This document shows, piece by piece, positions 10,316 to 22,918 of a stretch of DNA of 64,000 nt. The DNA comes from Ampullaceana balthica. Its lineage: Eukaryota; Mollusca; Gastropoda; Lymnaeidae. The stretch lies in NCBI GenBank assembly GCA_944989445.1, contig CALYLW010000123.1:1144501-1208500 (forward strand), written 5' to 3'. The notes below the pieces were generated by a model. That model did not search any database and was not told where the DNA came from. It saw nothing but the letters and a program-made list of their open reading frames with translations. Made by a program: the position numbers and the translations under genes. How positions within the stretch are numbered: the first letter of the stretch is position 1; every line of letters starts with the position of its first letter.

Positions 10316-12041
10316 CAGGAGCAAGGAGAAAAGGGCCAGAAGAAAGGGGAATGGGGGTAGAGGAGCAGGAGGAAACGCCATCATCCCATGAGAATGGACG
10401 GATGCAATAGAGTGCAGCTTGGGTTCATATCACCCGGTACACACTATGAAGAAGATAACAAAATAATAATATTACTTTACGAAACGATGATGAACATAAT
10501 TAAAACATGACATAAAAGCTAATTTTTTCCAGTTTTACTTTTATAAATTTCAAGCTTAAGACCAGTGAAACCCCTTATCGTAACTGATACCCTTTAACAT
10601 GTCTTCTGCCATCTCGTCCTCTTGGAGCAGCAGTTTCCTCAAAACACAAAGACAACCAACACGATTCCTCCTGAAATCTCTATTCAGTGTCAGTCTCCAA
10701 AACATCATCTTTGTGTGGCCAATTTTACTGATGTATGCTTCCACATGCCAGCACAAGGTATCTCTTGGTGACCTCTCTCACATTCGGACTCTAGCGCGCT
10801 CCAAAATTTTTAAAGATTTTAGTGAGAAATGTGATTTATTTTTTGTTCAGCTCAAATAGCGGATAGAATCTTATTAAAAATGTAGGCTGTTAGGATATTT
10901 AGAGTTGATAAAGATGGGTGTCAGTATGTTGAAGGTAGGCAAAGGGTCTAATGGCTGAATTTCTGAAGTAAGATATTTTGTTGAAAAAATATTTGGGTTA
11001 AAGGAACCAATTACCAGGGAGAGTTTCAGTGTATAATGTAGAACGTATTGTTCTAAAAGTTTTATGAATAAACTTGAATAACATTGTTTTATTTTAGTAC
11101 CAATGACGTATGTTTACAGATGACTTGTTTATCTAGAAACCTGGCAAAAGCGCCACGAACCTGCAGACCAGGCTGTAGCCGCGATCTGGATCAGATCGAA
11201 GCATTTACCAAAAACTGGAGATTAATAGTGAACAAGCCATAACCCGTCCATTTCATATTCACAAATGGAAGATGATATTATGGAACAATAATATCAGGCA
11301 TGATACATATTAAACATCCGTGGGAAAAGACTGATTTGTGATAAGGCGCCAAATTACCGTTGAGTTAAGCTTGATCACAATCTTCAGCTATACAACCATG
11401 TAAGTGAATTGCGAGCACTTAGCTATATCATAGACCCAACGTGGCCTATTTAGTTACTAGTGGATTACCAGTAAAAAATGACGGGAGTTTTCAAAATGGA
11501 TATATTTCAGTTTTTGTAATTGTCCCTTTTGCCTGAAAGCCGCATAGTAAATAATCAGAAAATGTAGAGACCAAGAGAGAAAAATTAAATCTCTTTTCCA
11601 TATTGAACAATTTTATGTGGACTTTGGGGGGGGGGTTGAAATATATTTTTCAAGGTTATTTTTTAGTGGTGGGCTTTCTAAAATCTAGTGTTACGAACGG
11701 ACATAGCAGATTATATTTTGATTATATATACGAATATATGTGTTATGAGAAAACCTCCAAGCTTAGGGTTTACTTTATATAAGTTTACATGCATAATAAT
11801 GATTAATCATGATAATAGTAAATGCATAGTGAATTACACACAGCATAAAGAAGTTTGGAGTTCGACGTATTAACAAATAGTGCTGAGGAGTCAGCCGGAC
11901 GTTAACTTGCGGCATTGAATAGTGCGCGCCAATTATGAGTGCACCAATAATACAGCACAGTGCGATAAAAATAAATTATGTGACTGTAATGTGATCCACA
12001 TCACGCATATCGGTGATTTGAAGCCGTTTAAGCTTCATCGA
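10316..12041. other. AT-rich intergenic, no gene
   Basis: The LINE 3' untranslated end runs to about 10430. The remainder contains no supported coding region. A C-tract-free, AT-rich texture dominates, with one G run at 11628-11636. Short open stretches (10599-10859, 11688-11873) have no homology or motif that I recognise. Confidence 0.5.
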
Positions 12042-12620
12042 TGATTATGACTTGTCAGTTTATTCGCCCATTTGTCCAATCATTATTACCACAACATTAT
12101 CAAAACATGTAAAAAATAAACTGTAATTTTACACATGTGAATAAATATTTATTTTGCATGCAACGTAGTAAGCAAAGTTTGTCACAGGATAACGGAAAAA
12201 ATTAACTTATCAACTGTTAATCATATTTACAATTTAATATACACGTGTTAGTAATTCACATAAAACGTTTTTATTGTTGTCAAGTCAGCACCTTTTCAAG
12301 ATATATTATGAATTGTCAGTTTATACGCCCATTGGTCCATACATTATTACCTTTACATTATCAAAAACATGTAAATAAAAAATTGTAGCTACTTTACAAA
12401 TATGAATAACAACGAACTATTTATTTTGCATGAAACCTTTGAAGTAAAGTTAAGCACTTGATAAAAGACAATATTAAAGTATCAACAGCTAATCGTATAT
12501 AAATTTAATTTACACGTTTTGGCGGCTGATAGCGAAGTCATATGCGCTCGCAACTTTATTATACACGTTTTAGGAATTCTAATAAACTTTTCATTATTGT
12601 CAAGTCAGCACCCCTTCCAG
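12042..12620 (+). repeat. tandem duplication of about 260 bp
   Basis: Two direct copies: copy 1 about 12042-12300 and copy 2 about 12303-12620. Landmarks such as ttgtcagttta (12053, 12314), acattatcaaaa and ttattgt-caagtcagcacc (ends at 12292 and 12612) recur in the same order. Copy 2 is about 60 bp longer because it holds a SINE-head insertion at 12521-12561. Non-coding and already diverged. Confidence 0.8.
12521..12561 (+). mobile_element. truncated SINE tRNA-like head with 10-bp direct repeats
   Basis: The 41-bp insertion starts ggcggctgatagcgaagtca and continues atgcgctcgc. It matches the head of the SINE whose reverse complement ends near 62630 (ggcggctggatagcgaagtc). It is flanked by identical 10-bp repeats, tacacgtttt at 12511-12520 and 12562-12571. 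The other copy of the host duplication lacks the insertion, which supports an insertion event. Confidence 0.6.
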
Positions 12621-15600
12621 TTCTATATTAAAAGTAAAGATTTTTTATTCAAAATTAGTCTAAGACTCATTAAAATATTGCATGTAAATAACAATAAAAA
12701 AAACTATTGTGGGAGGAGTCCGATTTTTAAATATGTTATTTTTTTAAACATACAAATATGCAATCTCAAAGTGTATAACAGAAAAACAAACGCTAAACTG
12801 AAGCATAAGTTGACAAATTTCATTTGCAGTAATAAATAATGGCTTTGTAGTTCAAAACGCATCGAAACTTGACAACCGAACGACAACCAATTGTAAATTT
12901 CATAAACCGAAAAACGAATGTTATATATTAATATAGAAAATTAAATTTATAATTACGTACGTAATATTGACATGGACACATACACAAAAACGGACATTTA
13001 ATACAAAAAAATAATAATAATATTAATCACATCAAATAAAACATTGCTATTTTTACTTCGTTCCTTCACACATTAATAAAAGCTCAAATAATGACGTCAC
13101 GTCACAATATTTTATGGTGAGCAACACATTTTTTAAATCTCGAAAGCAACATTTTTATTTTTTTAAATCGGGAGTTACCTCGCATAGCGTCTGGACTGAC
13201 TGACTGACACTACTTGCGTGACAATTGCAAATTATATATGATAATCCTGCTTGATGTTAGAAAGCTGATTTGCCACATTGGATTTAATTTGAATTCTTAA
13301 ATGAAAATTAATATCCTTGTTGTTTCATTCTGCAAAATCTACATAATCGTTATTCTCTGACGGGCGAATGCCGAAAGAAGAACATATTTGTATAGTAGAA
13401 ATGTAAACCTGTATATAAACATATTTTTAGAGAATTAATGTAAACCTGTTGATTAAGCAGGCTGTTGTAAAATCGTTCTTGATTAGTGTTTTCCTCCGAT
13501 TTTGATGCGTTAAAACGAAAAGAAATTTTAATCCAAAGTCAAGCTTCGGATCCTGTAAACTGAGTGCTGAAAGCAATTCCAGTGATGGTAAAATATAATA
13601 TACATTTTTCGTAACAATGCGGACGCACCACAGTGAAATATAAATCGGGAAAATTCAGCACTGCCACTGAATGAACCTTAAGAAATTTATTTCATCAGGT
13701 CTTAAATCACCATCATAAAATTACAAGCAAATTGTGATAAAACTTGTATATCAGGGACAGTGCTGTTGTCGTCTCCTTGATTAACATTCATGACTCGTAA
13801 AATGTTAGCTTAAATCAGTAAAAAAATTTAAAGAATCAAACTTCATGACAGACTGTGCTTCTATTCCTCATATCCTGGCATGATAAGTCTGTAACATCCA
13901 TTAAAAAAAGATATGTCAAACTGAGTCTGCTTTGTTCTCCCAACTTTCGTTCAACAATTTCCAGTGAGTATTTTGGAAACACAGAAACTTCATTAATTTT
14001 TTTATTTAGTTTTCAAAGATGCTGTTTAGCTTTATCGTTCATTTTCACATAGCTAATGGCTTCCTTGTCCCGAATAAAATAAACATAAATATTATAATAA
14101 TTCCAGAAATGTTTTAGAAATGTTTGACATTTTCATATTTGCATGTGTTGTTTTTTCTCAGCTGTTAAACACTAAGAATTTGTAAAAGCAAACTGTTACA
14201 TATTTTTCTGAAAACTTGACTACATTAACAAAGTGTCTAAATATTTTTTGAATCCTATTTCAAAAAGTAGTGATATTTTTCAATCCCTAAAATATTCAAC
14301 AAATATTGTGATTTATTTTGTATGATTGGATGAAAGGAACTTTATAACTGAATTTATTTTAAAAATTAAATTTTACTGAATGGCAAGTTGGATGTCAATT
14401 TTGAAACTTATTTTTTTACAATTCTATTTGCACTTAAAGAAAAAAAAGGAAACGAAAAGTAAATTGTCGTTGTTAGCCAGGAAGCAAACCCCATAAAATA
14501 TAATGTATCATTAAGCCTAAAAACAATCTTTCATACCTTATGCATAGACACCATTCAGAAATTGCCGTTATCCCAGGACAAATATATAATTATCAAACAA
14601 AACAACTTTAAACTGCGTTTTTATCGGCGAAATTTAGAGGTATATAATATAAGAAAAGATTTCATCCACAAATTTAAAAATAGTTTCCTGTTTTTGAAAC
14701 TCATAAACCTTATAAATTAATTGACGAAGATAAAATAATTTAACCATACACTTTTCTTAAAGGATCTAAAAATGGGAGCACGTTTGTGAGTGAAGAGAGA
14801 TTCCACGGAAAGTGAGGGATTAGAGTAACAGTTGGTTACTTTAAGACAAAACTATTGACTGCTGATTTGGTTCTGAAGGTAAGTGTTTTAAGCCTAGAAA
14901 TAGTAATTTTTTTCTAAAAGACAAAACCTTTTACGAATATTTTTCACAGATATGTTTTTTTTTAAATCATCAACAATAGCACCATTGTTGAAAACCACAA
15001 CAAATAAAAATTGAAAGTTTATATTCCCCAAACTTCCTCTAACCTATATATGGACTTTCATTTTCCATGAGATAATTTCAATACTTACAGTTGATTTTAG
15101 TCCCAATGGGTGGCCTAAATGAATTTGAATTATAATGCTTTAAGCTAAACAAATGTTTTTTAAACACAAAATTATATATCCTATGCTATTGTCTCAGAAA
15201 GACATATCTGTTTGACAGTTATTTGAAATACTCATGTTAACGACTAAACAGCTAATTATATTCGTTTTCAAAATACTTGTCTTCGTGATTAAATTATTTA
15301 ATAAAGAATTAAATTTGTTTGATTTTCATAATTCAAGACAATATATAGTATTATTTTAGAACAAGTAAAATAAAACTAACTCCTCTCTTTTCCTTTGAAA
15401 TATATGGAAAGCCATGGCATTATACGAAGTAGCTTAGAGTGTATTTGATTTAAAAGCTCATGTAATAATAATACTAATAATTTGATAATTTAAATAGCGC
15501 TTTACCCCAGCAAGTAGCTGTGCTCGCAGCGCTCTGCAGAAAAATAGTATAAATTATAATTATCGATGTATTTAATTTAAAACATACATATCATAACGTC

Positions 15601-17964
15601 ATGACCTTTCATTGCTAATTTGCTTGAAATCACGTACAATGTCTTCATTTGCTTATCTAATACATACAGATTATGTCTTTATATCACTTTCATTGCTGAT
15701 TCTTCTAAATTGTAAATTAGAGAAGGGAGATTTAAAAAGGTGTAAATATCGTCTATAAATAGACAATAAGAAAAAATACAAATTATTATATTCATTAAAC
15801 TGTAACCATGTGATTATAGGCAATGGAAAAAAAAGTATTTTATTTTAGAATTCTTGTACAATTTATTCATTTAGTTTATATCATGTATTTAGAAAGTAAA
15901 AAGGTTCATTCAAAGAAAGGGACGGGACAAGTTAAAGCCTGGGTCCATTACTAGCTCAGCACTCAGTTATTTTTAGGCAGACACAATCGCGGATACTGGT
16001 ATACGTCAGTCACATTTACAAACAATTAATTTGATTAAAAAAAAATATGTTTTCATACAATCTCAAATATGTATCACTTTCTTTAACAAGAGGGCTCATG
16101 GCTGCTTTTTTTACCTACTAAAATTCAAATTGGCTCTCAATAAAACACTCGTAAGACATTGCCTTGAGCTAGAACGTCGATAAGAAAAGCACGTGAATTA
16201 GCAGTAGGCTATGTCTATTAAAAAGTACTGACACTAACTAAATAATCAGCCTGTATTATTTCTGTTTTCATTATATTCCTGCCCCACAGTCCCATCTTCC
16301 TCCTATCTGAGCCATGGTTACCTGATTACTTACAGTTCGCCTGACAAACACAAAGGAAAGCAATGAGACGGCTTATAAGGATAACTGGAATATTGGACAT
16401 TGATGTAAGTCAACAATATAATTGAAATAAGTTTGTTTTATATAATTATGTTGAAAGCAGCTGTCACAAACAAAAGCTATAAATATTTTATTTATTTTAA
16501 ATTGTAAAGATATTTAGAAAATCCCACATAGATAAGTTGTTAAGTAATTTTGTAACAACTACTTTAATGACAGATTTAAAGACAAATAACCTTTTTTTAA
16601 TACAAATTATTTAACAATGTTACTCTACTTAGGAAACATTAAAGTAACAATACTTATTAAATTAGTTTTATGCGAAACTACAATGAAAATTGATTTTATT
16701 GTATGGGAAGACTAGTTGGTAAATTTATGTGACTAAGGGAATCATTGCAACAGCTACTACTGTACGGCTTTGTCCTTAAATGTGAGTTAGAACTGATGTG
16801 CTGCCTAATGCAGGCTGACGCTCCTAAAACCAATACGGTTTGAATCCATGAAAAGATTGCGAGAGATATGGGTCCGTGAAGAGATTTGTGCGTTAAAAAA
16901 AGAATATATGCCTATCACTGATGTCGTGGGGTTTGTAGGTGATAAGGATTTTTACCCTGTCATTGATATCCGTAACACGTGTATTAAAGACGTCGCCACG
17001 AGTGAAGTTCTCGAAGCAGAGATCTAAGTATTTCTTCTGGATTTTCCCTTGACAAGGAAGCCAATAATTTAAATTGCCCTTTTCAACATGAAGTTCTTAT
17101 TAAATTATCAAACTTCACCTGGGTGAAGTAGTTTAGAGAATAAAATAAGAAATTTACTAAAAGTAGAGTATGAAAGAGGGTAGAGTCGAGTAGATAGCGG
17201 TGACTGCCTGTAGATTAAGAGAAGCCACGAATCCGAACCCAAACTAATTAAATAATCAGTTCTCAATGTCACTCTTGTTCACAGAGGTTACTCAAAATCC
17301 CATTATCTATATAAAATTCAGGTGGGCAATGTGGAATACATCAAAATATTCTATAAAAAGAACACGCAAAGCGGAATTCCATTTTCATTTACATATCAAT
17401 ACCAATGATTTTTAAAAATAAATATGACATTGTACCTAAAGAATTTAAAGGTAAAAGTTTATCTAAGTAAGATGAGTGTACGATAAAATTACCACAAAAA
17501 AATATTACATTTTCATGTTCAAACCGGCCCACTATCTCACAATTATTATAAAATATGTTTTAGAAATGGAAACTACTATTACGCGTATACATAACGTTTG
17601 AAAATATATACAAGACAAGCATATAAACACAAACATTTAAATAGGAATAAACATACAAAATCAGAACCTCAAAGATACAACATGGAGACTTTTAAAAAGA
17701 AAGAGAGAATTACAGAGCACACGAAAAAAATAATAAAAATACATGAGTATCTAGAAACTGATACAGTGAATGGAAAATTGTTTACCTTGTGGACGAAAAC
17801 TTTTGTTTAATGCATTGTCAATATGTACAGCTCTTGCTTATACTGATTTCATATCTTGTCCGTAAAAAGATTGAGAAGACTTTAAATTGACATTAATATT
17901 GCAAGTTTAATTTTTAAATTTGGAACACGTAGCAGCAATAAAAATTCAGAAAATCTTACTACAT
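12621..17964. other. long AT-rich region, no recognised gene
   Basis: More than 5 kb of AT-rich DNA without a convincing coding region. There are isolated good splice-site sequences: a donor-like gaaggtaagtg at about 14876, and an acceptor cttacag plus donor gatgtaagtc bracketing 16338-16404. A consistent reading frame could not be built through them, so they are listed among rejected items. Confidence 0.45.
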
Positions 17965-18705
17965 CTATGGAATCCGTCCATTATCATGGGATGATGGGGT
18001 TTCCTCCTGCTCCTCTACCCCCTTCTCCTTTCTTCTGGCCCTTTTCTCCTCGCCCCTGGCTATAAGTGAAGCTTCCGCAATGGTCTCCCACGTTTAATGG
18101 CCAATCTGCGCCAGTCATGTCTTTCTTGCAGACATCCTTGAAGCGCAAGCAGGGGCGTCCTCTCTTCCGCATACCAGTTTCCAGCTCGCCGTAAAGCAGG
18201 GCTCTTGGAATGCGCTCCGAGCATATCCTGCGGACATGTCCCAAAAACCGCAGGCGCCTCTCACTCAGGATTGAGTGCATGCTCAGCATATTGCTCCTTC
18301 TGAGTACCTCGACATTCGTGATCTTGTCCTGCCACTTGATGTGCAGAATCCTGCGCAAGCATCGTAAGTGGAAGCTGTTGAGTTGCTTTGTTTGTTTGGC
18401 ATAGGTCGTCCAGCACTCGCTGCCATAGATGAGTGTGCTGAGCACGCATGCCTGGTACACAGTGATTTTCGTCCTATCAATGAGCTGTGCATTGTTCCAC
18501 ACTCTTTGATTCAACATAGACATTAATGATGCAGCCTTGCCGATTCTGGTTTCAATTTCCTTTTCCAGGGAGAGTGTGCTTGTGATGTTACTGCCAAGGT
18601 AGGTAAAATCCTTGACGACATCCTAGGTGTTTCCCTCAATGGAGATTGCTGGGAAGCAGTATGTTCCTTGTCTCTTACTGTTGGTCTTTTTTAGGCTTAA
18701 AAAAA
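17965..18705 (-). pseudogene. LINE ORF2 C-terminal half, inverted copy of the 9.4-kb family
   Basis: Minus-strand, 5'-truncated copy. It begins around 18700 with SLKKTNSKRQGT and YCFPAISIEGNT, has one stop, then continues DFTYLGSNITSTLSLEKEIE. The longest open segment (18523-17984) runs from NQRVWNNAQLIDRTKITVYQ through LRFLGHVRRICSERIPRALL and ETGMRKRGRPCLRFKDVCKK to GGRGAGGNPIIP and a stop. It lacks the RT catalytic box present at 9.5 kb. Near-identical blocks shared with 9750-10330 indicate recent common origin. Confidence 0.85.
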
Positions 18706-19284
18706 ATATAATTGGACCAGAATAAATTAACTGATTTATTGCAGTTATGTAAGTGACAGGTAAAATAATTACAATAATTACAATCTTTTATTAAAAAACA
18801 TAGTCTTTGTTACATAAATGCATATATTTTTTATGTTTATTTTGAAGTAGATTTGTTAGTTCCCAGTATGTTCACTACCTTATAATCACAAAGTGTTTGA
18901 GATGTTTTAAACTAACATCAAATTTACTTATTTTTGCATTTTGCATTTTTCCTTTAAAGGAAATTTAACATAAAAAATGAAATAAATTATGTCATTGCCA
19001 TGTTCTACTTCAAGTATCAATGTTTTAAATACTTAAAAATCCTTCATATTATTGCCAAAGTATAATACTTCAAAATATTTTAGATATTATAGATAATATA
19101 TACCTTGACAATTACTTTACAATAAATATTCTTACAAAAAGTTTTTATCAAACCTTTTCAATAATAAATTTCCCTCACAGAAAAATTTCTGGAAATGTTT
19201 TGTCAATAACAGAGATTTCAGTTTTTAAAGGAAATAATTTGACTCCTGAGAATTTTTCAATATATATAATATATTTATATTGCA
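18706..19284. other. AT-rich intergenic, no gene
   Basis: Very AT-rich with no reading frame or repeat end recognised. Confidence 0.5.
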
Positions 19285-19568
19285 GGCCGTCAAGAAACCA
19301 TTCTAACAACAATTAAGAGACGTAGGATGGCATGGTTCGGTTATGTACAGCGACATTATAACCTGACAAAAATTATCCTTCAAGGCACTGTAGAAATGGC
19401 CCGGCAAAGAGGTCAACAGCGAAAAAGCTGGCTGAACAACATTAAAAGAATGGACAGGTCACTTCTCAAGATAGGCAAACGTAGTGATTGTTATCTGTTG
19501 ATGTGTCCATGCGCACCCCCCCCAAACGACAGCAACTGTCACGGGACTGACGATGATGATGATGAATG
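19285..19568 (+). pseudogene. LINE 3' end with (GAT)n tail
   Basis: Encodes RRRMAWFGYVQRHYNLTKII, then RQRGQQRKSWLNNIKRMD, the C-terminal tail of a non-LTR retrotransposon of a different family from the 9.4-kb one. The untranslated end reads tgtcacgggactgacgatgatgatgatg. The same end, with gatgatgatgatgatgat, terminates the minus-strand copy at 42213-42620. Simple (GAT)n tails in place of poly(A) are typical of RTE-like LINEs. Heavily 5'-truncated. Confidence 0.75.
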
Positions 19569-20303
19569 TATTTAATTTCAGGAAGCTCAAAACACACAAT
19601 TACTTCTGGACACATCTTTCAAAATGTGGACATCCTAAAATTTCTAATTCTCTCTAATGTGCTATTAATTACCTGAACTCTGCATAATGTATTAAGCTGT
19701 CTCAGTTTGCCTTTAATTTAGTTCCATTTTCTGTCACTTCTAATAAACATGTACGCCTAAAAAAGGACTACGATACAGTAATGCAGTATTGGTAACTATG
19801 CTATGCATAAGCTTATTTTTTATTTAAAATATTTAGCAGTACAAAATTAAAATTTCTTCACATTATCGTTACTGCATTAGTAAAATACATTAAATGCATG
19901 CAATATTACACATTATGAGTGTGAGAGGGTCTTCAGAAAGTGGTTGTGGGAGCATAAAATAGTGTATATAATCTCATACATAGGCGTTTCAAAACTGAAT
20001 CCAATTTTCTCGGTTTTTCGCTATTCGCGGGGAGTTAAGAACTTAACCCCTGGACTAGGGGGTACAAATGGATATTCCAATAAATGTGCAATTATAAAAC
20101 GGCCTTTTAAAAACAGTCAAAATGCAACTTAGTCTTGCTGCATAGTTATCATTATAAATATGAAATAAGATTTATATAACGGTATTTTCATCTCTAAAAT
20201 CGTGTGTAATCTTTTGATTTTACGATGGTTCAATTGACGTAAACACATTTGATTGTGTTGTTATAGCAATGCGCTAATACTGAAAATGAAAACCTGTTGC
20301 TGG
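19569..20303. other. intergenic; one decayed terminus
   Basis: AT-rich. A segment at 20005-20070 (cggtttttcgctattcgcgg, then aacccctggactaggggg) has the look of a decayed transposon terminus, but its partner end is not visible. No gene is supported. Confidence 0.4.
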
Positions 20304-20312
20304 TATATATAT
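20304..20312 (+). promoter_or_regulatory. TATA-like box
   Basis: The string tatatatat lies 41-49 bp upstream of the ATG at 20353, in a good Kozak-like context (aaaATGACC). That spacing would place a transcription start about 10-20 bp before the ATG. In an AT-rich genome such strings are common, so this is only supportive in combination with the reading frame below. Confidence 0.25.
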
Positions 20313-20352
20313 GCTTTGGAACATTTATTAAGGTCAATGAGTATTGGCTAAA

Positions 20353-20942
20353 ATGACCGGATCTTTCAAAACAGTTGCAGATTATGTTATCTGGCCAGCA
20401 AACGAAATAAAGTAAGTCATTTCAAATATAAAGTATGAATCTCAACGGTATCGGAGATGGAAACAGTCATATTCGCCTGTACACGCAATAGTCCTACTTT
20501 TAAGGGTTATGTCCGGCCATTAAGGGTTATGCATAAGGTATAACAGTAATTATAACATATGACTTTATATATATATAAATTTGTGCCTTGGATCTCTTAC
20601 CACGATGAAAAAAAATGAAATACTGCTTTTCACTATCTGATGAATTAATCTATGCGTGACTAATCTACCTTGTTCCCCAATCATTGGTTTAGATTTTAAT
20701 GTGAAACATTTCCATAAATCAGTTTGTTGATTGAAAGTGTTATGAGTTTTAAGGCATTTCTTATAAAACATGTCTTCTGCATTTCCATTTCCACTACTTT
20801 AAATTGTTTCTAAAAATACACCAACTTAATTCTCAGGGTGACCTGTGATCATCTGGGAGAGAGAACGCCTCATGATTTCTCACCAGTATATATTGGACCG
20901 CTCACCCACGCCTTCATGGCATCTGTCCTAAATTCCTATTAA
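20353..20942 (+). CDS. candidate two-exon small protein, unknown function
   Basis: Exon 1 is 20353-20411: 19 codons plus two bases, MTGSFKTVADYVIWPANEI..., followed by a consensus donor gtaagt. Exon 2 is 20837-20942, after acceptor ttctcag. The phase matches: AA plus G gives Lys. It then stays open for 34 codons (from VTCDHLGERTPHDFSP to MASVLNSY) and ends at TAA 20940-20942. The predicted product is 54 residues with no signal peptide and no motif I recognise. Exon 2 begins a locally GC-richer block (20837-21115) that could instead be a repeat fragment. A chance alignment of signals is quite possible. Confidence 0.25.
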
Positions 20943-21719
20943 TTATATTGGGTGAACTTTGCCCAATGGCTGATGCAGGTGACAACTTTCTCCTGGTTGG
21001 TCAAACCTTACGTCTCATCCTCTTGGCACGTGATGGACTGTTTCCAGTAGGCACCACCTCATTTGCATAACGTTGCTAAAACTTAGCTTGACCCTAAGGT
21101 CAACTGTAGCGTCAACCCTACCCACAACGGTTCTAAAATAATGCGATTCTCAAACAATTATTAAGGTACTCAACAATAACACAAACCATAGATAAGCAAT
21201 AATCTTTTGTATAGAAGGAGCGTCTGCAACAGATACGATAATTAGATAAGCTATTTTTGAAAGAGAGCGCTATTAATTTTAAATTGGAAATTCTTATTGA
21301 GTAAAAAGTTCGAGCTCCCAAAGAGCCGTTAAATGCAACACAAAGCGAATCAAAATTACGACTTTTATCTAAAAGTGATTAAGATAACCATCATCTCTTA
21401 GAATAAGCACATCATAAATGAATACATAAACTGGTTAAAATTGAACTTTTTAAAGTTTATTTCCACGATAAATCGTTTTTGAAACTTAAGAAAACTTTCT
21501 TAAATTTTAAAAGATATTCATGAAAGCTATGCTGTGGTGTTTTTCTTACAAAAATCTTTCTTTTAGCTTTTGGAATTTTAACTTTTTTTCCTGGTAATTT
21601 TATTGTAGTTTACAGTTGTTACACAGACCAAAAAAAGGTAGGAAATAATAATATATATATGGAACAATTTTTACTTGCAAATCTATATGCATATCATTGC
21701 GATATGTGTTATTTTAACC
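20943..21719. other. intergenic, GC-richer then AT-rich
   Basis: 20943-21115 is noticeably GC-richer than its surroundings and holds no reading frame I can support. 21116-21719 is AT-rich with nothing recognised. Confidence 0.4.
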
Positions 21720-22375
21720 AGTAGTGGACTCCGTCTCCTGATTTTCTGTTGAGTTACTATCAAGGGTTTACGAGCCCCATCTGCTCGAAGCGGCTGGTTT
21801 AAGGCGCCAGCGGCCTGCCTTCACCCCTTCACCTGTCAGTTGCAACGTGATCCGCCAGACTTGGTTACAAGTCATACGAGAGGGCCATGAGTTGGACTTT
21901 GGTTATGAGACGCAAGCTATGGTGCTTCCCAACCCCGGTAATACTAACCCTTGCGATGCTCTATATCTCTGGCAACTCCTGCGATGCAGATAGCATCTTG
22001 TTGTATCAACTAAGCTGTCCCCTGGAATCACCATCTGTGTGGGGAGATGTTATCGTAGCCCCCCCCCTCTTTTTTTCTTCCTCTACCTCCTCAACCCAAT
22101 CCCGGAGAGGTCACTCCAGATTCGCTGCAAGGCAACACATCACGAGGAACGGCAGTTACCGGTTATAAGCCATCGCTCAATTGGCGTAGAGCTTAGGCAC
22201 CAGGGGTCGTTCCAGACGGCGGGAGGGATCGCCATGTCTCTCTTTCTGAGTTTCTCTTTCGCCCACCGGTGCGGTTCGTAAGCCGTTATATATACACCAT
22301 AACGGGACGGTGATTTAACTGCTTGTATTGTTCTATTTTATCATTTGTATATGTTTTCAAGACAATAAAATTTGA
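21720..22375 (+). repeat. GC-rich retrotransposon-like block ending in AATAAA
   Basis: A sharply bounded block of about 640 bp with GC well above the surroundings, ending at gacaataaaatttg (AATAAA at about 22364-22369). A pyrimidine run sits at 22059-22090. Base composition and the terminal polyadenylation signal suggest a retroposed sequence (LINE 3' UTR, LTR or processed transcript). The open stretch at 21887-22168 (93 codons) shows no recognised domain. Classification is inference. Confidence 0.4.
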
Positions 22376-22844
22376 ATGTTCTATTTGTATTCTTCAATAA
22401 TTTCAACATAAATTTTTTTAAAAAACGTAAAAAAAACAAATTATAATACGCAGCGCAAGACCATCCACAAATACAAAATTGTAGTTGTGTCGTAAAACAT
22501 ATTTAATATAATGCGCACCAATCAGGACTAAGTTTTAAAAAAGTGTTGTCGATAAAATACGCACCGTATTGCGCGACAGGAAATTTTCGTTCAATATAAT
22601 ACGCACCGCGACACTCTATCTCAAAAATGTAACATGATTCATTGAGATAATCTAAAAATTCAATAATTTAATAAACGATCGATCTGAAATTTTGAAACAT
22701 CGCTTTTAATATTGGCACAAAACAGCCTGCAAAATTTCAGCTTGCTAGCTTTAATGAGGAAGAGGGTTAAAACTCGATCCAAAGTTTTGGCGACAAACAA
22801 GCAAGCAAGGGCTCAAACAGACACCACGAGGATTTAATGGGATT
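22376..22844. other. intergenic; short internal repetition
   Basis: Contains loosely repeated phrases (aatataatgcgcacc, aatataatacgcaccg) between 22440 and 22610, suggesting a decayed minisatellite. No gene. Confidence 0.4.
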
Positions 22845-22918
22845 TAAAAACCAAAATACCGGTTGCGGGTCGGGCTTTCAGACGCGACCGTTTCGTCCCC
22901 CTCTCTAGCTATCAGTGA
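22845..22918 (-). repeat. terminal fragment of the 2.4-kb/63-kb LINE-type repeat
   Basis: aaaaccaaaataccggttgc, then gggtcgggctttcagacgcg and ctagctatcagtgag. This matches the reverse complement of 2880-2936 and the plus strand of about 62805-62880. Only the extreme end of the repeat is present. The CA/C-rich array starts immediately after it. Confidence 0.6.

Noticed and set aside
14870..16405. Possible exons around donor gaaggtaagtg (14876) and the 16338-16404 segment bounded by cttacag and gatgtaagtc
   Set aside because: The only open frame through 16338-16404 starts at an internal ATG (MRRLIRITGILDID), and joining it to the acceptor near 16817 gives only about 10 more codons before a stop. 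No conserved product emerged.
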